A stretch of 64,000 nucleotides of DNA, taken from positions 186,001 through 250,000 of the forward strand of contig NZ_JAIQDB010000002.1 of NCBI RefSeq assembly GCF_020037475.1. The letters are read 5' to 3'. How positions within the stretch are numbered: position 1 is the first letter of the stretch; each line of letters opens with the position of its first letter. The notes under the pieces were generated by a model. That model made no database searches, was not told the origin of the DNA, and was given only the letters and a program-made list of their open reading frames with translations. This DNA is from Sutcliffiella deserti. Lineage in GTDB: Bacteria; Bacillota; Bacilli; Bacillales; Bacillaceae_I. A program made the position numbers and the translations under genes. Positions 24,995 to 33,594 of the stretch are shown in pieces.

Positions 24995-26794
24995 ATGATA
25001 AAAAAGCGAGCATTAGTTATTGCCCCATACCAGGGTTTAACAGAATTAATAAGGAACCTCGAAGTGGAATTATTGGATTTTGAGATTATCGTACATGTAG
25101 CAGATTTGGTGGAAAGTTTGAACTTGTTGAAGGTCTATCAGGATGATCCATTCGACTTTATTATTAGCCGTGGAGGAACAGCGGACCTATTAAAGAACAG
25201 TACAAAGATTCCCGTAGTGGAAATAGAAGTATCGGGATATGATATCCTACGCATATTGACTTTATTAAAGGGCTATAATCAAAAAATTGAGATAATCGGA
25301 TTTAAAAATGTTGTTCAGGGATTTGAATCGATCTCGAAATTGATTGAAATTGATATGACCTATACCGTCGTAAACCGTAAAGAAGAGGTAGAACCTGCGC
25401 TGAAAAGGGCCAAAAAGAATGGTGCGAAAATTATTGTCGGTGATACCATTACGGTCCGTCTAGCGAATGAAATGGATCTTCAAGGAGTATTAATTACCTC
25501 CGGAAAAGAGTCCATTCTGGAGGCCTTTTATAAAGCAAGGCAAATGTATAAAGTTCTCGCCCAGCAAATTGCTAAAACCACTTTTTATCAACAAGTTATA
25601 AATAAACTGGATTCTGGCATTGTTATCGTTTCAGAAAATGGTATAGTCCGATTTGCGAATGCTGCGATAGCCGATATTCTGCACATCAAACAAGAAACAA
25701 ATGTATCCATATTCGAAACTCATCCATATTTTAGGAAAATAATCGAAAATACGAAAAATGAAATCTCGTTTCAATATCAGCTGACTAGAGATGATATTGA
25801 AGCGCTTTATAACATTACATCCGAGAGTATGGATCAAATTGATCAAGAAAGCTTATTCTTCTTCGAAATCTCCCGGTCGAATAAAGTGAGTCAGCAGGAA
25901 GATATTCAAATTATTTTCCCGCATAAAAATGTCGCCTATCCACAGCTTGTAATGTCAGGAAACCTATTTGATAAAGCACTGGAGATAGCAAAGCAACAAA
26001 TGAAATCCTCCTTGCCCATCATTGTTGTAGGGGAAAAGGGCTCAGGCAAAAGGCTGCTTGTAAACACATTATATAGATCATTGAAACATCATGATGGATC
26101 GTTGATTGAAATTGAAATTAATAGAAGCAATACGAAGAGCTTTAACCAAATATTGAAGATGCTTGAACAAGAAGGCGAACATTCCCTTATCCACATAAGA
26201 GGATTAGAGAATACAAGCCTGCCGCAGCAGCAAAAACTCTTCCAACGTCTAGATGCGATGAGAGCTCAATTAGTTTTTTCCTTCATTGGGAGCAGGAACG
26301 TATTTCTGAACAATGAACGGAAACTTGAGCCCCGTCTTTTTGAAGCGATTACATCTAAACCTATCTACTTTCCTCCATTGAGAGAAAGAATGGACGAGTT
26401 AAATGAAATGATTCAAACCTTTATTGTTCAATATAATGAAGTGTACGGGAAGCAAGTTGTTGGTGTCCGTCCAAACGTATTGGAAGCAATGCAAGCCCAT
26501 CCGTGGAAGGAAAACCTGATGGAGCTCAAGCGACTTATAGAGGGTTTTGTAAAGCATTCCGATGATGAATACATTTCCGAAGATGTATTAATAGAATTGC
26601 AGGGAGAATCGCGAACTAATCCAAGTATTTCGGACTCGACCAGAACTTTTATTAATTTGGATCAGCCGCTGGAGAACATAGAAGCCGAAGTTATTCAACT
26701 TGTAATGGAACAGGAAAATATGAATCAATCAAGAGCAGCCAAAAGATTGGGTATCAATCGATCCACTCTTTGGAGAAAACTAAAACAAGAATAA
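24995..26794 (+). CDS. PrpR_N/PAS/AAA+ Fis-type regulator with degenerate sigma-54 features
   Basis: The ATG at 24995 gives 599 residues. A PrpR N-terminal sensor domain (about 1-180, KKRALVIAPYQGLTELI) is followed by a PAS domain (about 195-300). An NtrC-like AAA+ domain follows (about 320-525, Walker A GEKGSGKR at 346-353, PLRERMDEL at 461-469), then a Fis-type helix-turn-helix (565-597, NQSRAAKRLGINRSTLWRKL). The GAFTGA loop that contacts sigma-54 is not present, and the usual Walker B region reads EGEHSLIHIRGLEN. It therefore probably acts with sigma-A rather than sigma-54. Position and shared operators suggest it controls the acid-sugar operon starting at 27059. Confidence 0.85.
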   Translation: MIKKRALVIAPYQGLTELIRNLEVELLDFEIIVHVADLVESLNLLKVYQDDPFDFIISRGGTADLLKNSTKIPVVEIEVSGYDILRILTLLKGYNQKIEIIGFKNVVQGFESISKLIEIDMTYTVVNRKEEVEPALKRAKKNGAKIIVGDTITVRLANEMDLQGVLITSGKESILEAFYKARQMYKVLAQQIAKTTFYQQVINKLDSGIVIVSENGIVRFANAAIADILHIKQETNVSIFETHPYFRKIIENTKNEISFQYQLTRDDIEALYNITSESMDQIDQESLFFFEISRSNKVSQQEDIQIIFPHKNVAYPQLVMSGNLFDKALEIAKQQMKSSLPIIVVGEKGSGKRLLVNTLYRSLKHHDGSLIEIEINRSNTKSFNQILKMLEQEGEHSLIHIRGLENTSLPQQQKLFQRLDAMRAQLVFSFIGSRNVFLNNERKLEPRLFEAITSKPIYFPPLRERMDELNEMIQTFIVQYNEVYGKQVVGVRPNVLEAMQAHPWKENLMELKRLIEGFVKHSDDEYISEDVLIELQGESRTNPSISDSTRTFINLDQPLENIEAEVIQLVMEQENMNQSRAAKRLGINRSTLWRKLKQE

Positions 26795-26796
26795 AA

Positions 26797-26826
26797 ACTG
26801 ACGGCAGTAGCTGTCGGTTTTTTTTG
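26797..26826 (+). terminator. Terminator of the regulator gene
   Basis: ACTGACGGC, AGTA loop, GCTGTCGGT (with G-U pairs) and eight Ts. Confidence 0.85.
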
Positions 26827-26843
26827 TTGAAAAAGCATAAAAA

Positions 26844-26863
26844 AGTGTTTTAAATTGCAACAC
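26844..26863 (-). promoter_or_regulatory. Candidate PrpR-like operator 1
   Basis: On the minus strand it reads GTGTTGCAATTTAAAACACT. It shares the TGTTGC...TTTAAACACT pattern with operators 2 and 3. Confidence 0.5.
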
Positions 26864-26904
26864 AAAATAATTAATTTTAGTATTTGAAAATAAATTTACA
26901 AAAA

Positions 26905-26924
26905 TGTGTTGATTTTTAAACATT
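26905..26924 (+). promoter_or_regulatory. Candidate PrpR-like operator 2
   Basis: TGTGTTGATTTTTAAACATT overlaps the -35 box of the promoter at 26909. Confidence 0.5.
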
Positions 26925-26937
26925 AAAAGATTATCTT
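26909..26937 (+). promoter_or_regulatory. Probable sigma-A promoter of the acid-sugar operon
   Basis: TTGATT and TATCTT are separated by 17 bases. No GGCAC-N5-TTGCA sigma-54 element was found upstream of 27059. Confidence 0.5.
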
Positions 26938-26974
26938 AGTATTAAGAAATGCTAAAAAATAAATCACGACATTA

Positions 26975-26994
26975 CTGTTGCGTTTTTAAACACT
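26975..26994 (+). promoter_or_regulatory. Candidate PrpR-like operator 3
   Basis: CTGTTGCGTTTTTAAACACT, downstream of the promoter and 65 bases before the kinase start. Confidence 0.5.
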
Positions 26995-27058
26995 AACACT
27001 AACAAATACTGCCTGAGAAAGTTTACAACATACTAGTAAGTCACCAGGAGGTGAGAGG

Positions 27059-28369
27059 TTGAAAGTTGGAATTATTGCAGATGACTTAACGGGGGCTACA
27101 GATACCGGAGTACAATTTGCCAGGAACGGATTGAATACATCAGTATTAATGTCGAAAAATGAGGCGCTTGCCACTGATTTAGAAGTCCTAGTCATCGACA
27201 CCGACAGTAGGGCAATTCCCGAAGAAGAAGCGTATCGGCGGGTGAAAGAGACTTGTTCGTTTCTAAAAACCCTGAACTCAAACATCATCTATAAGAAAAT
27301 CGACTCCACCATGAGGGGGAACATCGCCGCTGAACTCGAAGCGGTTTACAATAGCCTCTCGCCGGATTTCGTTATTGTCGCTCCAGGATACCCTAAGAAT
27401 AATAGAATAGTAGAAAATGGGATCGTGTCCATCCATGGCAGGCCAGTGCATGAAACAGAATTTGCAAACGATCCGACCACCCCGGTAGAAAACTCTAACT
27501 TTGTAGAAATGTTGAGAAAAGGGACAAGGCATAAGGTTGGATTGATTACTAGCCATGATTTAAAACAGGGAGCTGGCTTTGTTCTTGAAAAAATGAAAGC
27601 GTTTCACAGTCAGAATACTGCTTATCTAGTATTTGATACTACAACAGAAGAAGAACTCCAAAAAATCGTTCATTACGTGAAGACCTCTAAATACCAGGTT
27701 GTATGGTGCGGATCGGCCGGTCTTGCGAACTATCTGCTGGAGGGGCGTGATTTCAACACCGAAGCCAAGAAGATAATGCCCAAAAATGACAGCCCTGTAC
27801 TGATGGTAATTGGGAGCGTAAATAAAAATTCGAGAAAGCAGCTCGAACATGTTTTAGCAGACGAACACGTGAAGGGGATTATTCTCCAGTCCCACCTTGT
27901 CCTTGGTGATAAGGAAGTAGTACAGAAAGAAATCAGCAGGGTGCTTCGTGAAGTGGATGGCGCAGTGGACCAGAGTCGTCATATTGTTCTCTACTCAGCA
28001 GGAAGTCCAGAGGAAGTGAATTTAGCGAAGAAGATTGGAGAAGGCTACGGTCTCTCGCCGAAAATGGTAAGTGAAAGAATTTCTGAAGTGCTAGGGAATA
28101 TAACGTCGGAAATTATCAAGAAGCACACAGTGGACCGCTTATTTCTTACCGGTGGAGACACTGCCAAAAAGGTTTGCAATTCATTGAGAATCGGTGAATT
28201 TAAGTTAATAGATGAAGTGGAGACGGGAATTCCCATCGGTACACTGGTATATAAAACAGGAGTCCTTACCATCACCAAAGCAGGCGGTTTCGGTACCGAA
28301 TATACATTAGTACAATCATTAAATATTTTGAGGGGAGATAAAATCACATGCGCCCAATCATTGGTATAA
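27059..28369 (+). CDS. Four-carbon acid sugar kinase (DUF1537/OtnK family)
   Basis: A TTG start follows AGGAGGTGAGAG and gives 436 residues. The N-terminal domain begins VGIIADDLTGATDTGVQFA and the C-terminal domain has LFLTGGDTAKKVCNSL and ITKAGGFGTEYTL, the nucleotide-binding part of the family. Published work on DUF1537 shows members phosphorylate D-threonate, D-erythronate or 3-oxo-tetronates. With a PdxA homologue overlapping downstream, a D-threonate/D-erythronate kinase role is most likely: phosphate is placed on C4 and PdxA2 then oxidises the product. Exact substrate unknown. First gene of the operon. Confidence 0.85.
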   Translation: MKVGIIADDLTGATDTGVQFARNGLNTSVLMSKNEALATDLEVLVIDTDSRAIPEEEAYRRVKETCSFLKTLNSNIIYKKIDSTMRGNIAAELEAVYNSLSPDFVIVAPGYPKNNRIVENGIVSIHGRPVHETEFANDPTTPVENSNFVEMLRKGTRHKVGLITSHDLKQGAGFVLEKMKAFHSQNTAYLVFDTTTEEELQKIVHYVKTSKYQVVWCGSAGLANYLLEGRDFNTEAKKIMPKNDSPVLMVIGSVNKNSRKQLEHVLADEHVKGIILQSHLVLGDKEVVQKEISRVLREVDGAVDQSRHIVLYSAGSPEEVNLAKKIGEGYGLSPKMVSERISEVLGNITSEIIKKHTVDRLFLTGGDTAKKVCNSLRIGEFKLIDEVETGIPIGTLVYKTGVLTITKAGGFGTEYTLVQSLNILRGDKITCAQSLV

Positions 28370-29367
28370 CAATGGGAGATGCGGCTGGAGTAGGACCGGA
28401 AATCATCGTCAAGGCTCTTCAGTCACAAACAGTTTATGAAAAAACTCGCCCTGTCGTCATTGGAGATGCAAAAATCATCAAACGAGAAGCAGATAACTTA
28501 GGGGTTTCCGTTGACATTCGAATCATTACGGATACAAATGAAGGCGCTTACGAGCTGGGGGTCATTGACTGTATCGACCTTGACCTCTTACCAGAGGACC
28601 TTCCTTATAGTAAAATTTCAGCAGAAGCAGGAAATGCGTCCTTCTGTTTTATAGAAAAAGCCGTAGAGTTAGCTATGACGAAACAAATAGATGCAATATG
28701 CACAGCACCTTTAAACAAAGAAGCCTTACATAAAGGTGGTCATCTCTACCCTGGTCATACAGAAATACTCGCTGACCTTACTGGTACGGAAGACTATTCG
28801 ATGATGCTGTCCGCACCGAACCTGAAAGTGATTCATCTTACAACACATGTAGGTTTAATTGAAGCAATCAACCAGATTAATCCGGAAAGAACCTATAAAG
28901 TGATTAAACTTGCACATGAAACCTTAAAACGAGCAGGTTATGAGAAAGTGCGAATTGCGGTCTGTGGAATTAATCCACATGCAGGGGAAAATGGGTTATT
29001 CGGAAACGGGGAAGAAGCGGAAAAATTAGTACCTGGAATTGAACAGGCTCAGCAAGAGGGAATCGAAATAAGTGGCCCTCATCCTGCAGATACTTTATTC
29101 TTCCGTACCATCCGTGGTGACTTTGATGTAGTGGTGGCCTGCTATCATGATCAAGGGCATGGGCCAGTTAAAGCACTTGGACTAGAAGCAGGTGTCAATA
29201 TTACAGTCGGACTGAAAAACGGAGTCATCAGAACCTCGGTGGATCACGGAACTGCATTTGACATCGCCGGAAAAAATTTGGCAGATGAAGGTTCATTGAT
29301 AGAGGCGATCAAAATGGCTGTGGAGCTCGCCCCGAAAGAAGCGAAAGGGAGGCAAGAACATGTTTAA
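28348..29367 (+). CDS. pdxA: PdxA2-type 4-phospho-D-threonate/erythronate dehydrogenase
   Basis: The 339-residue protein overlaps the kinase gene by 22 bases, implying coupled translation. It begins PIIGITMGDAAGVGPEIIVK and has the metal-binding histidines of the PdxA fold (GHTEIL, TTHVGL, CYHDQGHGPVKAL) and the DHGTAFDIAGK motif. PdxA makes vitamin B6 precursors, but PdxA2 paralogues next to DUF1537 kinases oxidise 4-phospho-D-threonate or -erythronate, with decarboxylation to dihydroxyacetone phosphate. Context favours that catabolic role. Confidence 0.85.
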   Translation: MRPIIGITMGDAAGVGPEIIVKALQSQTVYEKTRPVVIGDAKIIKREADNLGVSVDIRIITDTNEGAYELGVIDCIDLDLLPEDLPYSKISAEAGNASFCFIEKAVELAMTKQIDAICTAPLNKEALHKGGHLYPGHTEILADLTGTEDYSMMLSAPNLKVIHLTTHVGLIEAINQINPERTYKVIKLAHETLKRAGYEKVRIAVCGINPHAGENGLFGNGEEAEKLVPGIEQAQQEGIEISGPHPADTLFFRTIRGDFDVVVACYHDQGHGPVKALGLEAGVNITVGLKNGVIRTSVDHGTAFDIAGKNLADEGSLIEAIKMAVELAPKEAKGRQEHV

Positions 29368-30250
29368 ACCTTACGGAATCATTCCGGCACTCGTCACACC
29401 TTTTACTGCCGAAGGAGATGTGAATGAACCAGTCCTTCGTAAATTGGTAGGAAACATGATAGATGCTGGTTGCCACGGTATTTTTTGCTTAGGAAGCAAT
29501 GGCGAATTCTTTTCCCTCTCCCAAGAGGAAAAAGTGAAAGTGGCACAAATCGCGGTGGAAGAAGCAAATGGCAAGATCCCTGTTTATGCTGGTACCGGTG
29601 CTAATAGCACAAAGGAAACGATTGAGTTGACCAAACAAATGGAAGAGGTTGGTGTGACAGCGGTATCGGTGATAACACCATATTTTGTGAAACTGTCTCA
29701 AGATGAACTGCAGCAGCACTTTAAATTGATTGCAGAAGCCGTTAACCTCCCAATCATCCTTTACAATATACCGGGGTTAACCGGGAATTCTTTAAGTCCT
29801 GCTACGGTTATAAAACTGGCGGATATGGAAAACATTGTGGCTATTAAAGACAGCAGCGGGAGCTTTGATAATGTCTTGCAGCTTCTCGAAGCATCTCGTG
29901 ACAATTTCACCGTATTAGTTGGAACAGATTCCCTGATCTTGCCAACCTTGATGGCAGGAGGCGGCGGTGCAATTGCAGCAACTGCAAATTTCATGCCGAA
30001 AGTGGTCGTCTCGATTTATGAGAAATGGCAGGCAGGCGACATTGAAGGAGCCGAACAGGAACAACGGAAGCTAAGAGCGTTACGAAATGCCTTTCCAAAA
30101 GGAACATTGCCATCGGTTTTAAAGGAATCATTAAATGGTATCGGGCTCCAAGTAGGCGATCCAAGGCTGCCAGTTAAACCTTTATCCGAAAAGGCAAAGA
30201 AAGAAGTACAGGAAATTGTCCAAGACTATAAAAGCGCTGGATATATCTAA
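29360..30250 (+). CDS. DapA-family aldolase/dehydratase (DHDPS superfamily), intact copy
   Basis: The 296-residue protein overlaps pdxA by 8 bases. The Schiff-base lysine (IVAIKDSSGSFD, K163) and proton-shuttle tyrosine (PIILYNIPG, Y135) are present. The N-terminal GSNGEF motif replaces the GTTGE of true dihydrodipicolinate synthase, so a different pyruvate- or keto-acid-dependent reaction is likely. It belongs to the acid-sugar operon and may process a keto-acid intermediate. A broken homologue lies downstream at 35002-35877. Confidence 0.85.
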   Translation: MFKPYGIIPALVTPFTAEGDVNEPVLRKLVGNMIDAGCHGIFCLGSNGEFFSLSQEEKVKVAQIAVEEANGKIPVYAGTGANSTKETIELTKQMEEVGVTAVSVITPYFVKLSQDELQQHFKLIAEAVNLPIILYNIPGLTGNSLSPATVIKLADMENIVAIKDSSGSFDNVLQLLEASRDNFTVLVGTDSLILPTLMAGGGGAIAATANFMPKVVVSIYEKWQAGDIEGAEQEQRKLRALRNAFPKGTLPSVLKESLNGIGLQVGDPRLPVKPLSEKAKKEVQEIVQDYKSAGYI

Positions 30251-30490
30251 TAGGTTTTTTTAGCAAAAATTGAGAGCGTTTACCTTGTTAAGATAGAAAA
30301 GAAGAGTCAATATGTATAACCAGTTCCATCCAGTTGATTGCAGTGGGGGAGTTTCCTTTCTAAGAAATAGCGGTAGATGGGAGCGCATGTAAACGGAGCT
30401 TAGTAGGCTCCCACACCGACCTGTGAAAAGCGAACAATCAACAGGGAGTTGAACAGAACGCTAACTAAAAAAGAAAAAGGGGATGTAAAC
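30251..30490 (+). promoter_or_regulatory. Long leader before tctC, possible structured RNA and cre site
   Basis: 240 bases without a gene. A weak catabolite-response-like element TGAGAGCGTTTACC lies at 30271-30284 (two mismatches to consensus). TGGGAGC and GCTCCCA near 30375-30415 can pair across about 25 bases. The stretch from GTGGGGGAGTTTCC to GCTAACTAA shares short blocks with the leader at 37104-37341 (AAATAGC, AAGCGAA, CTAACTAA, AAAAAGG). No known riboswitch was recognised. Confidence 0.35.
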
Positions 30491-31492
30491 ATGAAAATCA
30501 AACAAATAGTAATATTAATGCTGGTTACCGTAATGGCAATCATGGCAGGATGTAGTTCCGACTCGTCAAACGAGGCAAATGGAGATACGAACTTCCCGGA
30601 GAAAGACATACGAATTGTCATTCCTTATGATCCAGGCGGAACAAGTGATTTAACTTCAAGAGCAGTTGCTGACGTGATTAAGGAAGAAAATCTACTAGAT
30701 GAAAATGTAACTGTTTTAAATCTACCTGGTGCCAATACAAGAATCGGCCTGGAAGAAGTTCTAAATGCAGATCCGGATGGACACACCATCCTGCTTCATC
30801 ACTCTACATTAAATGCCATGAATGCAGTTGGTCAGCTTGATATTTCTTATGAAGATTATGACCTGATTGGGCAGATTTCCTATACACCAAACGTACTTGT
30901 AGGAAACGCAGACTCTGAGTATCAAACTTTCGATGAATATTTGGAAGCAGCTAAAGCCAATCCAGGAAGTATTTCCGTAGGGGTACCGAATATCGGTTCT
31001 ACCGCTCATTTAGCATATGAAGCAATTATCAGTGCGGTTGGCGCAGAAGGTCTATTCAAACTGGTTCCATTTCAAAGTGGTGCGGACTTGATCACAGCAC
31101 ACCTTGGAGGCCAAGTAGATTTACGTATGGCATCTACGCCGGATTCTATCCAATATGTTGAATCAGGAGACGTTATTCCATTGGTTACTTCCAGTTTAGA
31201 CCGCCACTTCCATGAATCACTGCAGGATGCAGTCTCAATGTCAGACTTGGGAATGGATACGGATGTTGTAGTACGTTTCGGATTCTACGCTCCTAAAGGA
31301 ACACCACAGGAAGTGCTGGATATTTGGGAAGAAACAATCAAGAAAGTGTCTGAATCAGAATCATTCAAAACAATAGCAGAAAATGCTGGAATGCAGACGG
31401 AATTCCTGAACACAGAAGAATTCCAAAGCATGAATGAAAAGGTTCAAGGCGTTTTTGATACATTAGCCGAGAATATTGACTTAAACGAATAG
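30491..31492 (+). CDS. tctC: TctC-type tripartite tricarboxylate transporter binding lipoprotein
   Basis: The ATG at 30491 after AAAAAGGGGATG gives 333 residues; an earlier in-frame start would place charged residues ahead of the signal. A lipoprotein signal ends LMLVTVMAIMAGC, with Cys as the lipidated residue. The mature domain has the family pattern FPEKDIRIVIPYDPGGTSD and LNADPDGHTILLHHS. TTT binding proteins capture carboxylates outside the cell and deliver them to TctAB. The organic acid here is probably the substrate of the neighbouring acid-sugar enzymes. Confidence 0.9.
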   Translation: MKIKQIVILMLVTVMAIMAGCSSDSSNEANGDTNFPEKDIRIVIPYDPGGTSDLTSRAVADVIKEENLLDENVTVLNLPGANTRIGLEEVLNADPDGHTILLHHSTLNAMNAVGQLDISYEDYDLIGQISYTPNVLVGNADSEYQTFDEYLEAAKANPGSISVGVPNIGSTAHLAYEAIISAVGAEGLFKLVPFQSGADLITAHLGGQVDLRMASTPDSIQYVESGDVIPLVTSSLDRHFHESLQDAVSMSDLGMDTDVVVRFGFYAPKGTPQEVLDIWEETIKKVSESESFKTIAENAGMQTEFLNTEEFQSMNEKVQGVFDTLAENIDLNE

Positions 31493-31520
31493 AATTTTAG
31501 ACATATAAGTTGTTAGAATA

Positions 31521-31550
31521 GTGTAATAGGCTCCAAACAGCCTATTACAC
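31521..31550 (+). terminator. 12-bp hairpin between tctC and tctB
   Basis: GTGTAATAGGCT and AGCCTATTACAC pair perfectly but only a weak T-run follows. It is probably an attenuator or 3'-end stabiliser giving more binding protein than permease. Confidence 0.6.
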
Positions 31551-31576
31551 TAATTTCTATATAGGGAAGGATGCAT

Positions 31577-32092
31577 ATGAAAAAAAGTCTGATCATTCAA
31601 GCCGTATTCTTATTATGCGGTCTTCTGTTTGTAGTAACGGCAAACACAATTAGTACAAGAGGCTTTGGTGGTGATGTGCTCAACCAGAGAAACTATGTCA
31701 TCATCCTTGCATGGTTATTGATTATCTTTTCCTTTATTTCGATAGTTGCAGAAGTGCTTAAAAGCCGTAAGGGTAAACAGCCTGCTGAAGTTTCCGAGGC
31801 GGAAGCAAAAATGGCGGAGCTGGAAGCGGAATCAGGGACAACGATTGAAAAGAAGAGTTCCTCTAAAGTTTACCTTTCGATGGTATTGGTATTTTTATTT
31901 GTACTTGGTTTTTCATACATTGGTTACTATGTTACCTCGTTTGTATTTGTCTTCCTGATCACATGGCTTATGTTTGATTGGGACAAGAAAAAATGGATTA
32001 AATCCCTCATATTTAGCATAGGGCTGAACGTTGCTCTCTATGTATTATTTACGCTGATTAATGTGTATTTCCCTAAAACTTTGTTATTCTGA
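31577..32092 (+). CDS. tctB: TctB-type transporter small membrane subunit
   Basis: The ATG at 31577, six bases after GGGAAGG, gives 171 residues with four hydrophobic segments (about 5-24, 38-58, 98-118, 122-165 as two). A charged linker (KSRKGKQPAEVSEAEAKM) lies in the middle. Sequence is poorly conserved in TctB proteins; identity rests on topology and its place between tctC and tctA. Confidence 0.8.
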   Translation: MKKSLIIQAVFLLCGLLFVVTANTISTRGFGGDVLNQRNYVIILAWLLIIFSFISIVAEVLKSRKGKQPAEVSEAEAKMAELEAESGTTIEKKSSSKVYLSMVLVFLFVLGFSYIGYYVTSFVFVFLITWLMFDWDKKKWIKSLIFSIGLNVALYVLFTLINVYFPKTLLF

Positions 32093-32115
32093 CTACCCAA
32101 GTGGGAGGCTTGTAA

Positions 32116-33594
32116 ATGGAACTATCAAATATTTTATCAGAAGTCTTATTGAGTCCCACATTTATCTATATCATGATAGGAACCATTCTTGGCGTTATTT
32201 TCGGTGCAATACCGGGATTGACTGCCACTCTTGCGGTTGTTATCTTGCTTCCATTAACCTATGGAATGGAGCCCCTCGCTGGAATTGCTACCTTACTGGC
32301 AGCCTATATTGGCGGTATATCAGGAGGCGTGGTCGCTGCTATATTAATAGGAATGCCAGGGACACCATCTTCCGTAACGACGGTGTTTGATGGCTACCCA
32401 TTAGCCAAAAAGGGCTTCGGTCCAAAGGCACTGGGGATGGGTGCCGTTTCAAACTTATTTGGTTCCTTAATCTCTCTTGCCTTTCTTATCATGCTCGCTC
32501 CACAGCTAGCGAAGTTTGCCCTTTCTTTTACGCCGTTTGAATACACGATGGTGATGATCTTTGCCTTTGTCATAGTGGCTGGTCTAACCGGAGACTTCTT
32601 CAAAAGCATGATTGTTACATTTTTCGGATTATCGATAGCAGCATGGGGGTTTGATCCTATCAATGCTGCAGAACGGAACCCATTAGGTCTTGACTTTCTT
32701 AGTAATGGTGTTCCAGCCATCCCGGCAATGATTGGTTTATTCGTCATCTCCAGAGTATTTGTGGAGTTGGAAACCGACCAAAGCTCACCGATTATTCCTA
32801 AAAGCAAAACAAATTCGGTTCTTCCAACACTAAGAGAAATAAAAGAGTCTATCGGAAACTTCTTTCGCTCAGGGATTATTGGAACAGCAATTGGAATTCT
32901 TCCGGGAATCGGCTCTTCCCTTGCCACCTTTGTAGCGTACGACCAAGCAAAGAAGGCAAGTAAGAAGCCTGAGACATTTGGAAAAGGGAACATACAAGGA
33001 GTAGTAGCCTCTGAAACTTCTAATAATGCCGTAATCGGTGGGGCGCTAATCCCATTATTGGCGCTAGGTATCCCCGGGGACGGGGTTACCGCACTCTTGC
33101 TTGGTGGATTGCAGATGCATGGTTTGCAGCCGGGGCCTTTGCTTTTTACAAACCAGCCTGAGTTCTTAACCGGTTTGTTTGTTGCATTTTTTGTCTCGGT
33201 TGTCATCATGTTTTTGTTTATGGTAACAATTGGAGCGCGAATTTTTCCATTTTTACTTTCTACCAAGAAAGTGTATTTATTGCCGATTGTTCTGGTAATG
33301 AGTATAGCAGGCAGCTACAATATTGGCTTTCGGATTGAAGATGTATGGATTATGGCCATTTTTGGTGTCATAGGCTATTTTATGGATAAGTGGAAGTTCT
33401 CTACATTACCACTCGTTATTACCTTGCTATTAGGAGCAAGCTTTGAGAAATATATCCGAAATGGTTTAATTCAAAGCGGTGGAGATCTTACTCCCTTCTT
33501 TACACGCCCAATTGCCTTGCTGTTCCTTGTCCTAACGGTTCTAACGCTTATCTTTGTCCTTAAACCAAAAAAGAAATTGAACATCAACGTATAG
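32116..33594 (+). CDS. tctA: TctA-type transporter large membrane subunit
   Basis: The 492-residue protein has about 12 membrane segments. Family signatures are clear: GAIPGLTATLAVVILLPLTY, AAYIGGISGGVVAAILIGMP, GTPSSVTTVFDGYPLAKKG and, in the second half, GIPGDGVTALLLGG. It forms the sodium- or proton-driven channel of the TTT system with TctB and takes substrate from TctC. GGGAGG-like sequence precedes the start. Confidence 0.9.
   Translation: MELSNILSEVLLSPTFIYIMIGTILGVIFGAIPGLTATLAVVILLPLTYGMEPLAGIATLLAAYIGGISGGVVAAILIGMPGTPSSVTTVFDGYPLAKKGFGPKALGMGAVSNLFGSLISLAFLIMLAPQLAKFALSFTPFEYTMVMIFAFVIVAGLTGDFFKSMIVTFFGLSIAAWGFDPINAAERNPLGLDFLSNGVPAIPAMIGLFVISRVFVELETDQSSPIIPKSKTNSVLPTLREIKESIGNFFRSGIIGTAIGILPGIGSSLATFVAYDQAKKASKKPETFGKGNIQGVVASETSNNAVIGGALIPLLALGIPGDGVTALLLGGLQMHGLQPGPLLFTNQPEFLTGLFVAFFVSVVIMFLFMVTIGARIFPFLLSTKKVYLLPIVLVMSIAGSYNIGFRIEDVWIMAIFGVIGYFMDKWKFSTLPLVITLLLGASFEKYIRNGLIQSGGDLTPFFTRPIALLFLVLTVLTLIFVLKPKKKLNINV

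Noticed and set aside
27010-27058. Search for a sigma-54 promoter (GGCAC-N5-TTGCA) before the acid-sugar kinase
   Set aside because: No match found; a sigma-A-like promoter at 26909-26937 is a better candidate.
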